In this document: positions 25,396-32,720 of the stretch, in pieces
Position numbering within the stretch: position 1 is the first letter of the stretch
How the letters are laid out: each line of letters starts with the position of its first letter
DNA from: Nonomuraea endophytica
Lineage (GTDB): Bacteria > Actinomycetota > Actinomycetes > Streptosporangiales > Streptosporangiaceae
Direction: 5' to 3'
Assembly (NCBI RefSeq): GCF_014203235.1
Contig: NZ_JACHIN010000002.1
Location: 117,245 to 181,244, forward strand
DNA: 64,000 bases
Notes under the pieces: generated by a model
What the model was told of the DNA's origin: nothing
Database searches by the model: none
The model's input: the letters and a program-made list of their open reading frames with translations, nothing else
Position numbers and translations under genes: made by a program

Positions 25396-26130
25396 ATGGC
25401 GATCCTGCTGTCCGTCGTGGCGTTCCTGATGACGCTCCTGGGCGGCCTGGTCGCACACCGCGTCCGCGAACGCCGCAACCTCGTCCTGGGCGCCGCCGCC
25501 GGCGTCATGCTAGGCGTGGTGTCCTTCGACCTCCTCCCGGAGGCCCTCTCCCTGGACACCATCCACATACACGGCGTCCCCCTCCCCATGCTCACCTTCG
25601 CCGCCGGCTTCCTGGCGGTCCACACAGTGGAACGCGCAGTAGCCATGCACGACACCCACGAAGGCGACTACGCCGCCCACCGCCACGCCCACGCCGGCAT
25701 GGGCCTGGCAGCGGGCAGCGCATTGGTGATCCACAGCTTCCTGGACGGCGCCGCGATAGGCGCCGCCTTCCAGACAGACACCACCCTCGCCGTGGCAGTG
25801 GCGATAGGCGTCATAGCCCACGACTTCACCGACGGCTTCAACACCTACACACTCACCACCCTGTACGGCAACGCCCGCCGCCGAGCCATCACCCTCCTGT
25901 GCCTGGACGCCATAGCCCCAGTGGCCGGCGCCACCCTGACCACCCTGCTCCCCATCCCCAAAACCCTGCTAGCTGCATACTTGGGACTCTTCGCCGGCTT
26001 CCTCCTATACCTGGCCACCTCCCACATCCTCCCCGAAGCCCACACCCCCCGCCGATCCACCGGCCTCACCCTGGCGGCTACGCTGGCGGGCACGCTGTTC
26101 ATGTGGGCGGTGATCGGACTCACCGAGTGA
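25396..26130 (+). CDS. ZIP-family metal transporter
   Basis: 244-residue membrane protein, about eight helices. The metal-site helices are recognisable: HSFLDGAAIG and HDFTDGFNTY, with a His-rich loop (HRHAHAG) before helix 4. It likely imports zinc or another divalent metal. Start ATG 25396; CATAACGT about 8 nt upstream could serve as a -10 of a near-leaderless transcript. Last gene before the tRNA and the integrated element. Confidence 0.83.
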   Translation: MAILLSVVAFLMTLLGGLVAHRVRERRNLVLGAAAGVMLGVVSFDLLPEALSLDTIHIHGVPLPMLTFAAGFLAVHTVERAVAMHDTHEGDYAAHRHAHAGMGLAAGSALVIHSFLDGAAIGAAFQTDTTLAVAVAIGVIAHDFTDGFNTYTLTTLYGNARRRAITLLCLDAIAPVAGATLTTLLPIPKTLLAAYLGLFAGFLLYLATSHILPEAHTPRRSTGLTLAATLAGTLFMWAVIGLTE

Positions 26131-26184
26131 CACGGGCAAATCGAGTGCGTGACAACTCGCCGGATCATGCACAATAAGGCGGGA

Positions 26185-26258
26185 GCGCCCTTAGCTCAGC
26201 TGGATAGAGCATCGGACTTCTAATCCGACGGTCGCAGGTTCGAATCCTGCAGGGCGCG
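26185..26258 (+). tRNA. tRNA-Arg (anticodon TCT)
   Basis: 74-nt cloverleaf: acceptor GCGCCCT/AGGGCGC, D-arm TAGCTCAGCTGGATAGAGC, anticodon loop CTTCTAA reading TCT, T-arm GCAGGTTCGAATCCTGC. CCA is not encoded. A degenerate integrase gene lies 232 bp downstream pointing at it, which makes the 3' end the probable attachment site. I found no second copy of the 3' end further right in the window. Confidence 0.95.
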
Positions 26259-26489
26259 CACAGACCATGGCGTTGACCTGCGGAAACACATCCCGCCACA
26301 CCCGTACGGAACATAGTTCTAGGCCATCGGTGCTCGCGCGGTGCTCGCCCGTACCAACCCTGTACACACCATGATCATCATGCCGTCCGACAGCGCACTC
26401 AGCGGTTCCCGCGATACGGCGGACGGCCCCGTCCGCCGCAGCTCCGGCGGGACGAAGCCGTCCTGTGCCCCTGTCAGGCACTCCCCCGG

Positions 26490-27215
26490 CTATGCGCGGA
26501 GATGCCGCAGTGTGCCGTGCCCCTCGTCCTCGCCCAGCAGCAGCGCCGCGGTCTTCTCCGCTGCCGCCATCGCCACCTGGGGGAAGACCGAGGTGTAGGT
26601 GTCGGCGGTGAACGCGCTGGAGGTATGCCCCAGCGTCTCCTGGACCACCTTGATCTCCACGCCCGCGGCCAGCATCAACGACGCCGCGCCATGCCATAGA
26701 TCATGGAGCCGGATCGGTGGTAGCCCTGCCAGGTAGGCCAGCCACAGGAACTGGTCGGACACATGCTGCGGGTGCAGCCGATCGCCATCGGATTGGGTGA
26801 ATACGAAGCCGGTCCCCTTCCACATCTCGCCCGCCGCGAGTTGTTGTTCGCGTTGACGTCGCTGGTGCCCGCGCAGGATCGTGACCGTTTCGGCGTCCAG
26901 GGCGATGGTGCGCATGGAGGCGTCGGTCTTGGGCTTGCCCTCGTGGATGCGCCCGGCCAGCTGCACCAGCTGCCAGGAGATACTCGCGGCCCCGGTATCG
27001 AGATCGATGTCTTTCCAGCGCAGCCCGCACGCCTCGCCACGCCGCAGCCCTCGAAGCGTGATCAGCCGATACAAGGCGAACAGCGGATGCCGACCGGCCT
27101 CTTCCAGAAACAGCCGGGTCTGCTCCGGTGTCCACACCATCACCGCCGACGGGCGCGGCACCCGGATGTAGGCGTCGATCGGATCCACCCGCCGCCCTCC
27201 ACGACGCGCCTTCTC
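26490..27215 (-). pseudogene. Tyrosine recombinase (integrase), catalytic domain remnant
   Basis: About 240 codons of phage/ICE-type integrase catalytic domain. Arg I lies in LRGLRRGEACGL, the Lys in PKTDASMRTI, box II in HDLWHGAASL, then LGHTSSAF and the nucleophile Tyr in ADTYTSV. The HxxR arginine is replaced by Trp (TGG where a single C-to-T change from CGG explains it), which should abolish activity. The N-terminal arm-binding and core-binding domains are absent; sequence upstream of about 27215 is unrelated in this frame. GGTGCTCGC is repeated at 26329 and 26340, between the gene and the tRNA, and could be an arm-type site. Confidence 0.8.
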
Positions 27216-27224
27216 CGCGCTGCG

Positions 27225-27436
27225 GTAATCACGGAAGCCCTGTTCTGGGTGCCGCGCTCCCAGCGCGCCCACGTGCTGAGGGACACGCCGATCTGTTCGG
27301 CGGCCCGCTCCTGGGTCAGACCACGCTGCAGCCGCGCCCGGATCAGGCCGGGACGAGACGGCTTGACCAGCCCGGCCTGCTGGGACGAGTTTCGCTGTTC
27401 TGGTTGGTGGGTCACCACGCCACGCTCCCTCAGCAT
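27225..27436 (-). pseudogene. XRE-type helix-turn-helix gene, 5' fragment
   Basis: From ATG 27436 the frame encodes RARLQRGLTQERAAEQIGVS followed by LSTWARWERGTQNRAS, a Cro/CI helix-turn-helix. After about 27225 the similarity stops and the frame runs into the integrase remnant. The gene is therefore cut 3' at the same point where the integrase is cut 5', a deletion junction. It may be a remnant of the element's control region. Confidence 0.6.
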
Positions 27437-27826
27437 TTAGGGGACCACACAGCATGCGCCGACTCCAACCCCGCCTCCAGCCTGACCGGGAAACGCCCTG
27501 CAAACGCCCTATCCGCCTACCGGGCGTCACCTGGGCGTGGTCAACGCCCAGGTGACGCTCTTCCGCCGGGCGTCCGGCAGCGGGTTCCATTGGCGACCGT
27601 CACCCGGTGTGACCAAGGCGCGATGGGTGGCCGGAATCCGGCCCAGAAGTCAGGACATCTCCTGGATTCTTCGGGCCAGCGATTCGGGACCGCATGCCGT
27701 GCGGGACTGGGAGCTAGCCGAGCCTCGGTCAGGCGCGGGTGCGAAGACCGGTACGGCTCGGCCAGCTCGGGGTGCTGGCCGATCCCTTGAGGAGGACACA
27801 GCTGATGTTCGAGAGGTAGCGAGGCG
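27437..27826. other. Intergenic stretch with long inverted repeat
   Basis: 390 bp between the HTH fragment and the RsbW-like gene with no convincing gene. It holds two tandem AAACGCCCT copies (about 27491-27510) and the 15-bp perfect inverted repeat at 27524-27558. GAGGCG before 27827 would serve as the Shine-Dalgarno of the next gene. Confidence 0.6.
27524..27558. repeat. Perfect 15-bp inverted repeat
   Basis: Arms GCGTCACCTGGGCGT and ACGCCCAGGTGACGC with a 5-nt loop GGTCA. Too far from a stop codon to be an obvious terminator. It may be a regulatory or replication hairpin of the element. Confidence 0.85.
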
Positions 27827-28349
27827 ATGATGGTGATCTACTCCTTTCCACCCACCCAACAACTTCAGCCGGTCGGCATCCTGCACCTGGCGCGCAGCGA
27901 CCGGGCCCCGTATCTGGCCCGGGAGGCTGTCAGCGCGTGGCTGGGGCCCGGCCATCCAGCTCGAGATCGCGGTGCTGGCGGCCTCGGAGCTGGTCACCAA
28001 CTCCGTGCGGTACGCCGACACCAGCCGCACCTGCGGGAACGACGAGGGCGATGGTGATGGTGAAGGCGGTCAGTGTTCGATCACGCTCAAGCTGTGTCAG
28101 GGCGCCGACTATCTGCGGCTGGGCGTCACCGACCCCGGCTCGTCCTGCTCCAAGCCGTCCGCGATCCCGCTGCAGGCGCCGAGCCTGAGCGCCGAGCGTG
28201 GCCGGGGGCTGGCGATCGTGCAGGCGCTGTCGCGCAACCGGTGGGGCAGCTTCCGGCTGCCGTCCACTGGTGGGCGCGTGGTGTGGTGCCACCTCAACCT
28301 CGACCCGACCCCGGCCCAGATCGAGGAGCTGTTTCTCGCCCCGGTGTAG
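27827..28349 (+). pseudogene. RsbW-like ATP-binding (anti-sigma kinase type) gene, frameshifted
   Basis: Begins MMVIYSFPPTQQLQ and reads through LARSDRAPYLAREAVSAWLG; the frame then changes near 27945 at GGGGCCCGG, after which the HATPase domain continues (AIQLEIAVLAASELVTNSV, then LRLGVTDPGS and ERGRGLAIVQALS). The N-box and G-box are intact once the one-base shift is corrected. Short GHKL ATPases of this type are anti-sigma/regulatory kinases in actinomycetes. A real frameshift, a programmed one, or a sequencing error in a G/C run would all give this picture. Confidence 0.7.
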
Positions 28350-28417
28350 CCAGCCGACCTCGCAACCCCTCACCTCCAGACTCGTGCTGGCCGATCGAGA
28401 AAGGGCGGAGAACCGTC

Positions 28418-28627
28418 GTGCGCCGTCATCACCTGTTCATGCTCGTCCCGGTGCTCATCACGGCCGGGTTCGTCGGCTGGATCACCGCCGCGCCCGGCAG
28501 TACCCCGATGCCGGTGAAGGTGGCGGTGCTCATCGGCGGGCCGAGCCTGTTCGCAGGGGTCGTGCTCGGGCGCCGCTGGCGGCTGCGTCGCAAGGCACTC
28601 AACAGCCGTTCGCTGTTCGGCCCCTGA
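28418..28627 (+). CDS. Small two-helix membrane protein
   Basis: 69 residues from GTG 28418, preceded by GGCGGAG. Two hydrophobic helices (FMLVPVLITAGFVGWITAA and VAVLIGGPSLFAGVVLG), then a basic tail (RRWRLRRKALNSR). No family recognised. It follows the RsbW-like gene by 68 nt and precedes another small membrane ORF with the same N-terminal RRH motif, so the two may be related parts of one element-encoded operon. Confidence 0.6.
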   Translation: MRRHHLFMLVPVLITAGFVGWITAAPGSTPMPVKVAVLIGGPSLFAGVVLGRRWRLRRKALNSRSLFGP

Positions 28628-28664
28628 CCCAGCCCTTCTTTCGTTTCGTGAACTGGAGTTCGTC

Positions 28665-28868
28665 GTATCCCGTCGTCATCTGATCAACGGGCTGCTGGTG
28701 GCCTTCACCGCCGCTTTCGCGGTCTTCTCCGTGGTGGCTCCGGCCGGGGTGGTCCGTCCGGTGGCGCTGACCGTGCTCGGACTGATCGTGGCCTGGGTTG
28801 TCGCGGTGGTGGTGTGGGCTGGTTACGTCGTGTGGCGGCGTCGCAAGCAGAACCAGCCGTCCGCCTGA
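28665..28868 (+). pseudogene. Second small membrane protein, start codon apparently lost (GTA)
   Basis: The frame SRRHLINGLLVAFTAAFAVF then LTVLGLIVAWVVAVVVWAGY then a basic RRRKQNQ tail encodes a two-helix protein like its neighbour. There is no ATG, GTG or TTG at the expected position. Instead GTA (28665-28667) sits 8 nt after CTGGAG, suggesting that an original GTG mutated. An internal GTG could start a version lacking about 11 residues. Likely inactive or poorly expressed. Confidence 0.55.
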
Positions 28869-28953
28869 AGCTGTCATCCCCGCGCCCCGCTACAGCCGCC
28901 GTACGCGGCTGCCTGCCCCTTCCCCCTTCTCCTGACCGTTCTCGGAGTCGACC

Positions 28954-29259
28954 ATGTCCGATCCTGTTCCTTCGGTGATAGCCGACCAGGCCGCCCTCTA
29001 CCTGACCGACCTGCAGCACGCGTTGCAGGCGCGGGGCTTACTCGCCCGGGTGCTGACCGATGCGGGGCGGCTGCCGCGCCTGCGGGTGATCAACCCCGAC
29101 GCCACCTCCCTGGCCGAGGTGGTGTCGGCTTCGCCGCGGTAGGGTGAGTGGTTGTTCTGGTGGTCGTGGGCAGTGCCGATTGTCGAGGTCGCCCATCCGG
29201 ACCGGGCGGCCGAATGTGTGGGCCGGGTGCTGGCGGTAGCGGCCCCGGACACCGTCTGA
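28954..29259 (+). pseudogene. Hypothetical gene interrupted by an in-frame amber codon
   Basis: ATG 28954 opens a 62-codon frame (VIADQAALYLTDLQHALQAR) that stops at TAG 29140-29142; the same frame continues at once as GEWLFWWSWAVPIVEV and AAECVGRVLAVAAPDTV to TGA at 29257. The Trp-rich WWFWW-type block after the stop is typical of small actinomycete proteins of unknown function, so the stop looks like a nonsense mutation. No function can be assigned. Confidence 0.6.
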
Positions 29260-29670
29260 CCGGCACGCGACCACGCCGACCGGGGCCGGTTGCTGTCGTT
29301 CCCGTGTCGCGGCCCTGTCGTCGCCGTCAGCGGCCGGGGAACGGCGGCCACAAGCCCTGTCACTACGGTGATCCGTCCGCGTGGGGCGGGGGCCGTGGGT
29401 GGCAGCGCCCTCACCGCACCCTTTTCGGATCGGGGTGTTTCTGGCGGTGGCATCCCGGCCGGGGGCCGGGGGCGGGTGAGGGCTCCCCGTAGTGGCTTCT
29501 CGGATGGGTGCCGGGTGGTGGTCGACCGTGACCGGTGCCTGTCCGAGTCCGAGGTGACCGCGTGGTGTGGGATCACGTGGTCGCCTGTGGTGGCTGGCTC
29601 GGCAAGGCGGTCAGCCACCCGCTTGTGCGGCGATTCGCGTGGGTCCCCCGCTCGCGTAGATCGCCGCCTG

Positions 29671-29740
29671 AGGGGGCGGTCTCTCAGCTGGGAGGGAACC
29701 ATCGCGAACGCAGACTCCGCGATGGGAGGGACCGCCCCCT
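29671..29740. repeat. Nested hairpin 1
   Basis: Outer arms 29671-29685 (AGGGGGCGGTCTCTC) and 29726-29740 (GAGGGACCGCCCCCT) pair over 15 positions with one G-U. An inner hairpin CATCGCG/CGCGATG (29700-29706, 29718-29724) nests inside. GGGAGGGA is repeated directly next to the arms. Confidence 0.8.
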
Positions 29741-29789
29741 TCTCCAGACGTGCACAAAGGAAATGGGAAGGCTTCTCGCGAGCGATGCG

Positions 29790-29817
29790 GCCGGGCGGAC
29801 GTGCAGGCCCGCCCGGC
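29790..29817. repeat. Hairpin 2
   Basis: Perfect 9-bp inverted repeat GCCGGGCGG/CCGCCCGGC with a 10-nt loop. Confidence 0.75.
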
Positions 29818-29832
29818 AGCACTCCCGAGAGT

Positions 29833-29875
29833 GGGTGACCGCGAGCGCCTCAGGCAACCGCGGACGCGGTCACCC
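29833..29875. repeat. Hairpin 3
   Basis: Perfect 11-bp inverted repeat GGGTGACCGCG/CGCGGTCACCC with a 21-nt loop. Confidence 0.8.
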
Positions 29876-29927
29876 TTGGGGTGGCGGACCGGATACCCGA
29901 GGAGGTCCGGCCAGTCACCCTCCGGGG

Positions 29928-29960
29928 ATGACCGGGCGGTTCCCCTTCCGCCCGGTCATC
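29928..29960. repeat. Hairpin 4
   Basis: Perfect 13-bp inverted repeat GATGACCGGGCGG/CCGCCCGGTCATC with an 8-nt pyrimidine loop. Confidence 0.85.
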
Positions 29961-30051
29961 TGGTGGGCGCCCCCTTGTGCTGGTGCGGAGCGCGGCAACT
30001 CTTGGGGCTGCGGGGCAAAGGGGGCCGCCCATCCTTGAGAACGTCATGAAC

Positions 30052-30097
30052 GTCCGGTAGCGGCACGCTCCAGTCATCGCGGGTGCCGCTACCGGAC
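30052..30097. repeat. Hairpin 5
   Basis: Perfect 15-bp inverted repeat GTCCGGTAGCGGCAC/GTGCCGCTACCGGAC with a 16-nt loop. GAACGTCATGAACGTC, a 6-bp direct repeat, abuts the left arm. Confidence 0.85.
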
Positions 30098-30267
30098 CCG
30101 GACCCCTCTGGTGGGCGGTTGTGCGCTGGCAGCCGTGTTCGCCGGGGGAGGGGAGGTGGCTGCTCGGGCTTTGGCCCGGTGGAGTGCAGTCACCTGGCTG
30201 ACCGGTGTGGAACCCGGTCGGCCAATGCTGATGGTCTGGTGCAGCCACCGACTCACCAGACTGTGGC

Positions 30268-30334
30268 GGGCGGCTCCAGCAGCGTCACACATGCGGGGGA
30301 ATCCGGGCCCGCGACACAGCAACTGGAGCCGCCC
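30268..30334. repeat. Hairpin 6
   Basis: Perfect 12-bp inverted repeat GGGCGGCTCCAG/CTGGAGCCGCCC enclosing 43 nt that contain CCGGGCCCG. Confidence 0.75.
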
Positions 30335-30429
30335 ACCCTCCTGGACGCCACCGAAACGTCCGGCAGCCGTAGCACTGCCTCCCCTGTTGCGTGTTGCTGC
30401 CAGGCCAGGGGAGACGTGAGGCCGGAGTC

Positions 30430-30451
30430 CACTATAGTGACGCAACGTCAC
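30430..30451. promoter_or_regulatory. Two overlapping palindromes upstream of secreted-protein gene
   Basis: CACTATAGTG (30430-30439) and GTGACGCAACGTCAC (30437-30451) overlap by 3 nt, about 70 nt before the GTG at 30523. This is a plausible regulator site. AT-richer sequence with TTGGCA and TATTTAT (about 30482-30493) could include the promoter. Confidence 0.45.
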
Positions 30452-30522
30452 ATCTATCCCTTATGTGGCATTTCATCACTTTTGGCATATTTATCCTGTG
30501 CCTGCATCGCGAAAGTGTGTAC

Positions 30523-32421
30523 GTGAATCCAACGCTCCACCTGGCGTCCCTGAGAAAACTCGGGCTCGTCATCGGCACGACCCTCTTGTCCATCGTCGCG
30601 GCGCTCGGGCCCGGCCTGCAGTACGTCCCCGCGCAGGCGGCGACGGCCGGTAACGGCCAGTTCAAGCAACTGTGGGAGACAGTCCTGCTGGATACCCGCT
30701 CGGGCTCCGGCACGCCCACCGGCGCTTCGGCGCAGATCCCGGCCGAGGGCAGCCTCACCTTCCGCACCACGGGCAAGGCGGGAATCCCGGCCTCGTCCGT
30801 CGCGGCGGTGTCGCTGAAGTTCATCGTGCACAGCCCCGCGGCGGGCGGCTGGCTGGAGGCCTATCCGGCAGGTGAGTCCGCACCTCATGTCTCCTCTCTC
30901 ACCTGGGCTCCCGGGGAGTCGACCGCCGGCGCGGACTTCACCCGCGTCAGCGACAGCGGAACCATCACCATCGTCAACCACGGCACTGGTCCGATCCACC
31001 TCACCGCCAGCACCAACGGCTACTTCCAGGACGCCGCCGGCGCAGGAGACAAGACCGGATACGTGCCTGTCGAATCAGCTGTCGTCTACGACACCCGTAG
31101 CGGAACAGGCACACCCGCGCGTACCACGCCTATCCCCGCCAACAGCGAAGTCTCATTCCAAGTGCTGGGCCGGGCCGGCATCCCCGCCGACGCCAACTCC
31201 GCGGCAGCCGTGGCGTTCAACGTCGTCGCCTCTCAGCAGACCGCCGGCGGCTCGATCAGCCTCCGCAACAGTGGCGTGCCAGGCGGCGGCAACCCGATCT
31301 TGTCGTACATCGCCGGCGAGGCCAACTCCGCCTTCACCATCGCCCAGAGCGCGGCCAGCGGTACCTTTATCGTCCGCAACAACGGAAGCGGCACCGTCCA
31401 CGTGTCGGTCTCCGTTCGCGGCTACTTCGACTTCGCCAACAGCGCGACAGCCGGCAGGTTCATGCCGACCCACCCCCAGGTGATCGTGGAAACCCTCGAG
31501 GGCACCGGCGTGAACGGCGATCAGACTCCCATCCCCGCAGGTGGCTCCATCACCATCTCCACCGCCGCCTACACCGGCCAGCCGAGTAACAACCTGGTCG
31601 CCGTTGCCCTGTCCATCAATGTACGCGGGCCGATGGGCGACGGATACGTCTCGGTCTACCGCCCGGGCAGGAACGACCCCAAGGTCCCCACGGTGTACTT
31701 CAGCGCAGGCGAAAGCAACGTCGGCTTCGAGACCATCGCGCCGGATGACAGCGGCCGGGTGAGCGTCGCCAACCACAGCACCGGTACCATCCACCTGCAA
31801 ATCACCGGCCGCGGCTACTTCGTGAAGAGCACTGGCGAGGAAGGCACGGCCATCCCCGCCGAAGCCCGGCAGGCACTCGACAGCATCAAGGCCGCCAACG
31901 GGGAAGTCAGCCAGGACAACCGTGAGACCCTGCTGCGCTACCCCGTGATCGGCGGCAAGGTTCTTGACCCCTCACAGGTAGAGGAAGGCTTCGAGGACTC
32001 ACCCGAGACCGAAGAAGAAGTACCGGTCGAGGAGTTCCCCGAGTTGGAAGGCACCATGGCCGCCAAGGCGAAGGTCAAGGCCACCTGCAAGATCACCAAT
32101 CGCTACCAGGTCCACCACACCGTCACCCGCACGGTCGGCTGGAAATACCACACGCGGGTCAAGTGGTGCTACACCAAGTCCGGAGTCACCTCAGTGCCCG
32201 AACGCTCCCACTTCTTCAGCAGCGTCCTGTCGACCTTCAAGGAGGAAGCCAAGAGCGGCTTCATCAAGACCTACAACGTCTCGGGTACGACCAGAGAGGT
32301 GCACTCTCAGAAGACCATCGAGAACTGCCTGCTCAAGTATGGTTGTGTCGGTACGTGGATGCCCTGGAACCGGGTAAAGGTCAACAACAAGGGCACCGTC
32401 AGCTTCAGCAGCGGAACGTGA
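30523..32421 (+). CDS. Secreted protein with three ~120-residue beta repeats and Cys-containing C-terminal domain
   Basis: 632 residues from GTG 30523 (GTG 30517 possible). A signal peptide (LGLVIGTTLLSIVAALGPGL, cleavage near AQA-A) is followed by three repeats that each run from a DTRSGTGTP-like start through IPAxGS, a hydrophobic core, and a final GxIHLxxxxxGYF strand (NGYF, RGYF, RGYF). This repeat is common in actinobacterial exoproteins of unknown role. After an acidic linker (EDSPETEEEVPVEEFPELEG), a distinct basic C-terminal domain with four cysteines (TCKITNRYQ, VKWCYTK, ENCLLKYGC) ends the protein. It is followed 4 nt later by a small membrane protein. Function unknown. Confidence 0.75.
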   Translation: MNPTLHLASLRKLGLVIGTTLLSIVAALGPGLQYVPAQAATAGNGQFKQLWETVLLDTRSGSGTPTGASAQIPAEGSLTFRTTGKAGIPASSVAAVSLKFIVHSPAAGGWLEAYPAGESAPHVSSLTWAPGESTAGADFTRVSDSGTITIVNHGTGPIHLTASTNGYFQDAAGAGDKTGYVPVESAVVYDTRSGTGTPARTTPIPANSEVSFQVLGRAGIPADANSAAAVAFNVVASQQTAGGSISLRNSGVPGGGNPILSYIAGEANSAFTIAQSAASGTFIVRNNGSGTVHVSVSVRGYFDFANSATAGRFMPTHPQVIVETLEGTGVNGDQTPIPAGGSITISTAAYTGQPSNNLVAVALSINVRGPMGDGYVSVYRPGRNDPKVPTVYFSAGESNVGFETIAPDDSGRVSVANHSTGTIHLQITGRGYFVKSTGEEGTAIPAEARQALDSIKAANGEVSQDNRETLLRYPVIGGKVLDPSQVEEGFEDSPETEEEVPVEEFPELEGTMAAKAKVKATCKITNRYQVHHTVTRTVGWKYHTRVKWCYTKSGVTSVPERSHFFSSVLSTFKEEAKSGFIKTYNVSGTTREVHSQKTIENCLLKYGCVGTWMPWNRVKVNNKGTVSFSSGT

Positions 32422-32425
32422 GCCC

Positions 32426-32593
32426 ATGCGTCCAACCTTCAAAGCAACCCTGATCGGCATCGGCGTCTTCGTGATCTTGCTACTCCTCACCCAACTCGGC
32501 GGAGGCTTCGGACCACTTGAGGTCGGCATCGCCGCGGTGATAGCCATCGCGACCACGCTCATCATCAGCCGCATCACCCGCAGCTCACGATAG
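32426..32593 (+). CDS. Small two-helix membrane protein
   Basis: 55 residues (MRPTFKATLIGIGVFVILLL start), two hydrophobic helices separated by GGGFGPLEVG, short basic tail ISRITRSSR. It starts 4 nt after the secreted-protein stop, so it is co-expressed and may anchor, export or protect against that protein. No family recognised. A strong terminator follows 12 nt downstream. Confidence 0.65.
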   Translation: MRPTFKATLIGIGVFVILLLLTQLGGGFGPLEVGIAAVIAIATTLIISRITRSSR

Positions 32594-32605
32594 AGCAACC
32601 GCGCG

Positions 32606-32640
32606 AACGGGAGACGATCACTAGACGGTCGTCTCCCGTT
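32606..32640 (+). terminator. Rho-independent-like terminator
   Basis: Perfect 12-bp stem AACGGGAGACGA/TCGTCTCCCGTT, 11-nt loop, 12 nt after the 32593 stop. No T-tract, as is usual in actinomycetes. Confidence 0.8.
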
Positions 32641-32720
32641 CCTGCCAGACCGCCCCCTACCCCCAGCGGCGGGCGAATCGCCTTGGAGACTGCGCCTGCC
32701 GAAAATTGTGTCCGTGCAGG

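Larger units (their letters stand above)
29260..30522. other. 1.26-kb non-coding stretch with array of GC-rich hairpins
   Basis: No gene has believable similarity, Shine-Dalgarno and codon pattern here; long open frames on both strands look like GC-rich artefacts. The stretch holds at least six perfect or near-perfect long inverted repeats between 29671 and 30334 (listed separately), then two adjacent palindromes and the promoter of the secreted-protein gene. It may be a structured RNA locus or the replication/transfer region of the decayed element. Confidence 0.6.

Noticed and set aside
29290..29838. 182-codon plus-strand frame in the hairpin region
   Set aside because: It runs through three inverted repeats, lacks similarity and has no Shine-Dalgarno.
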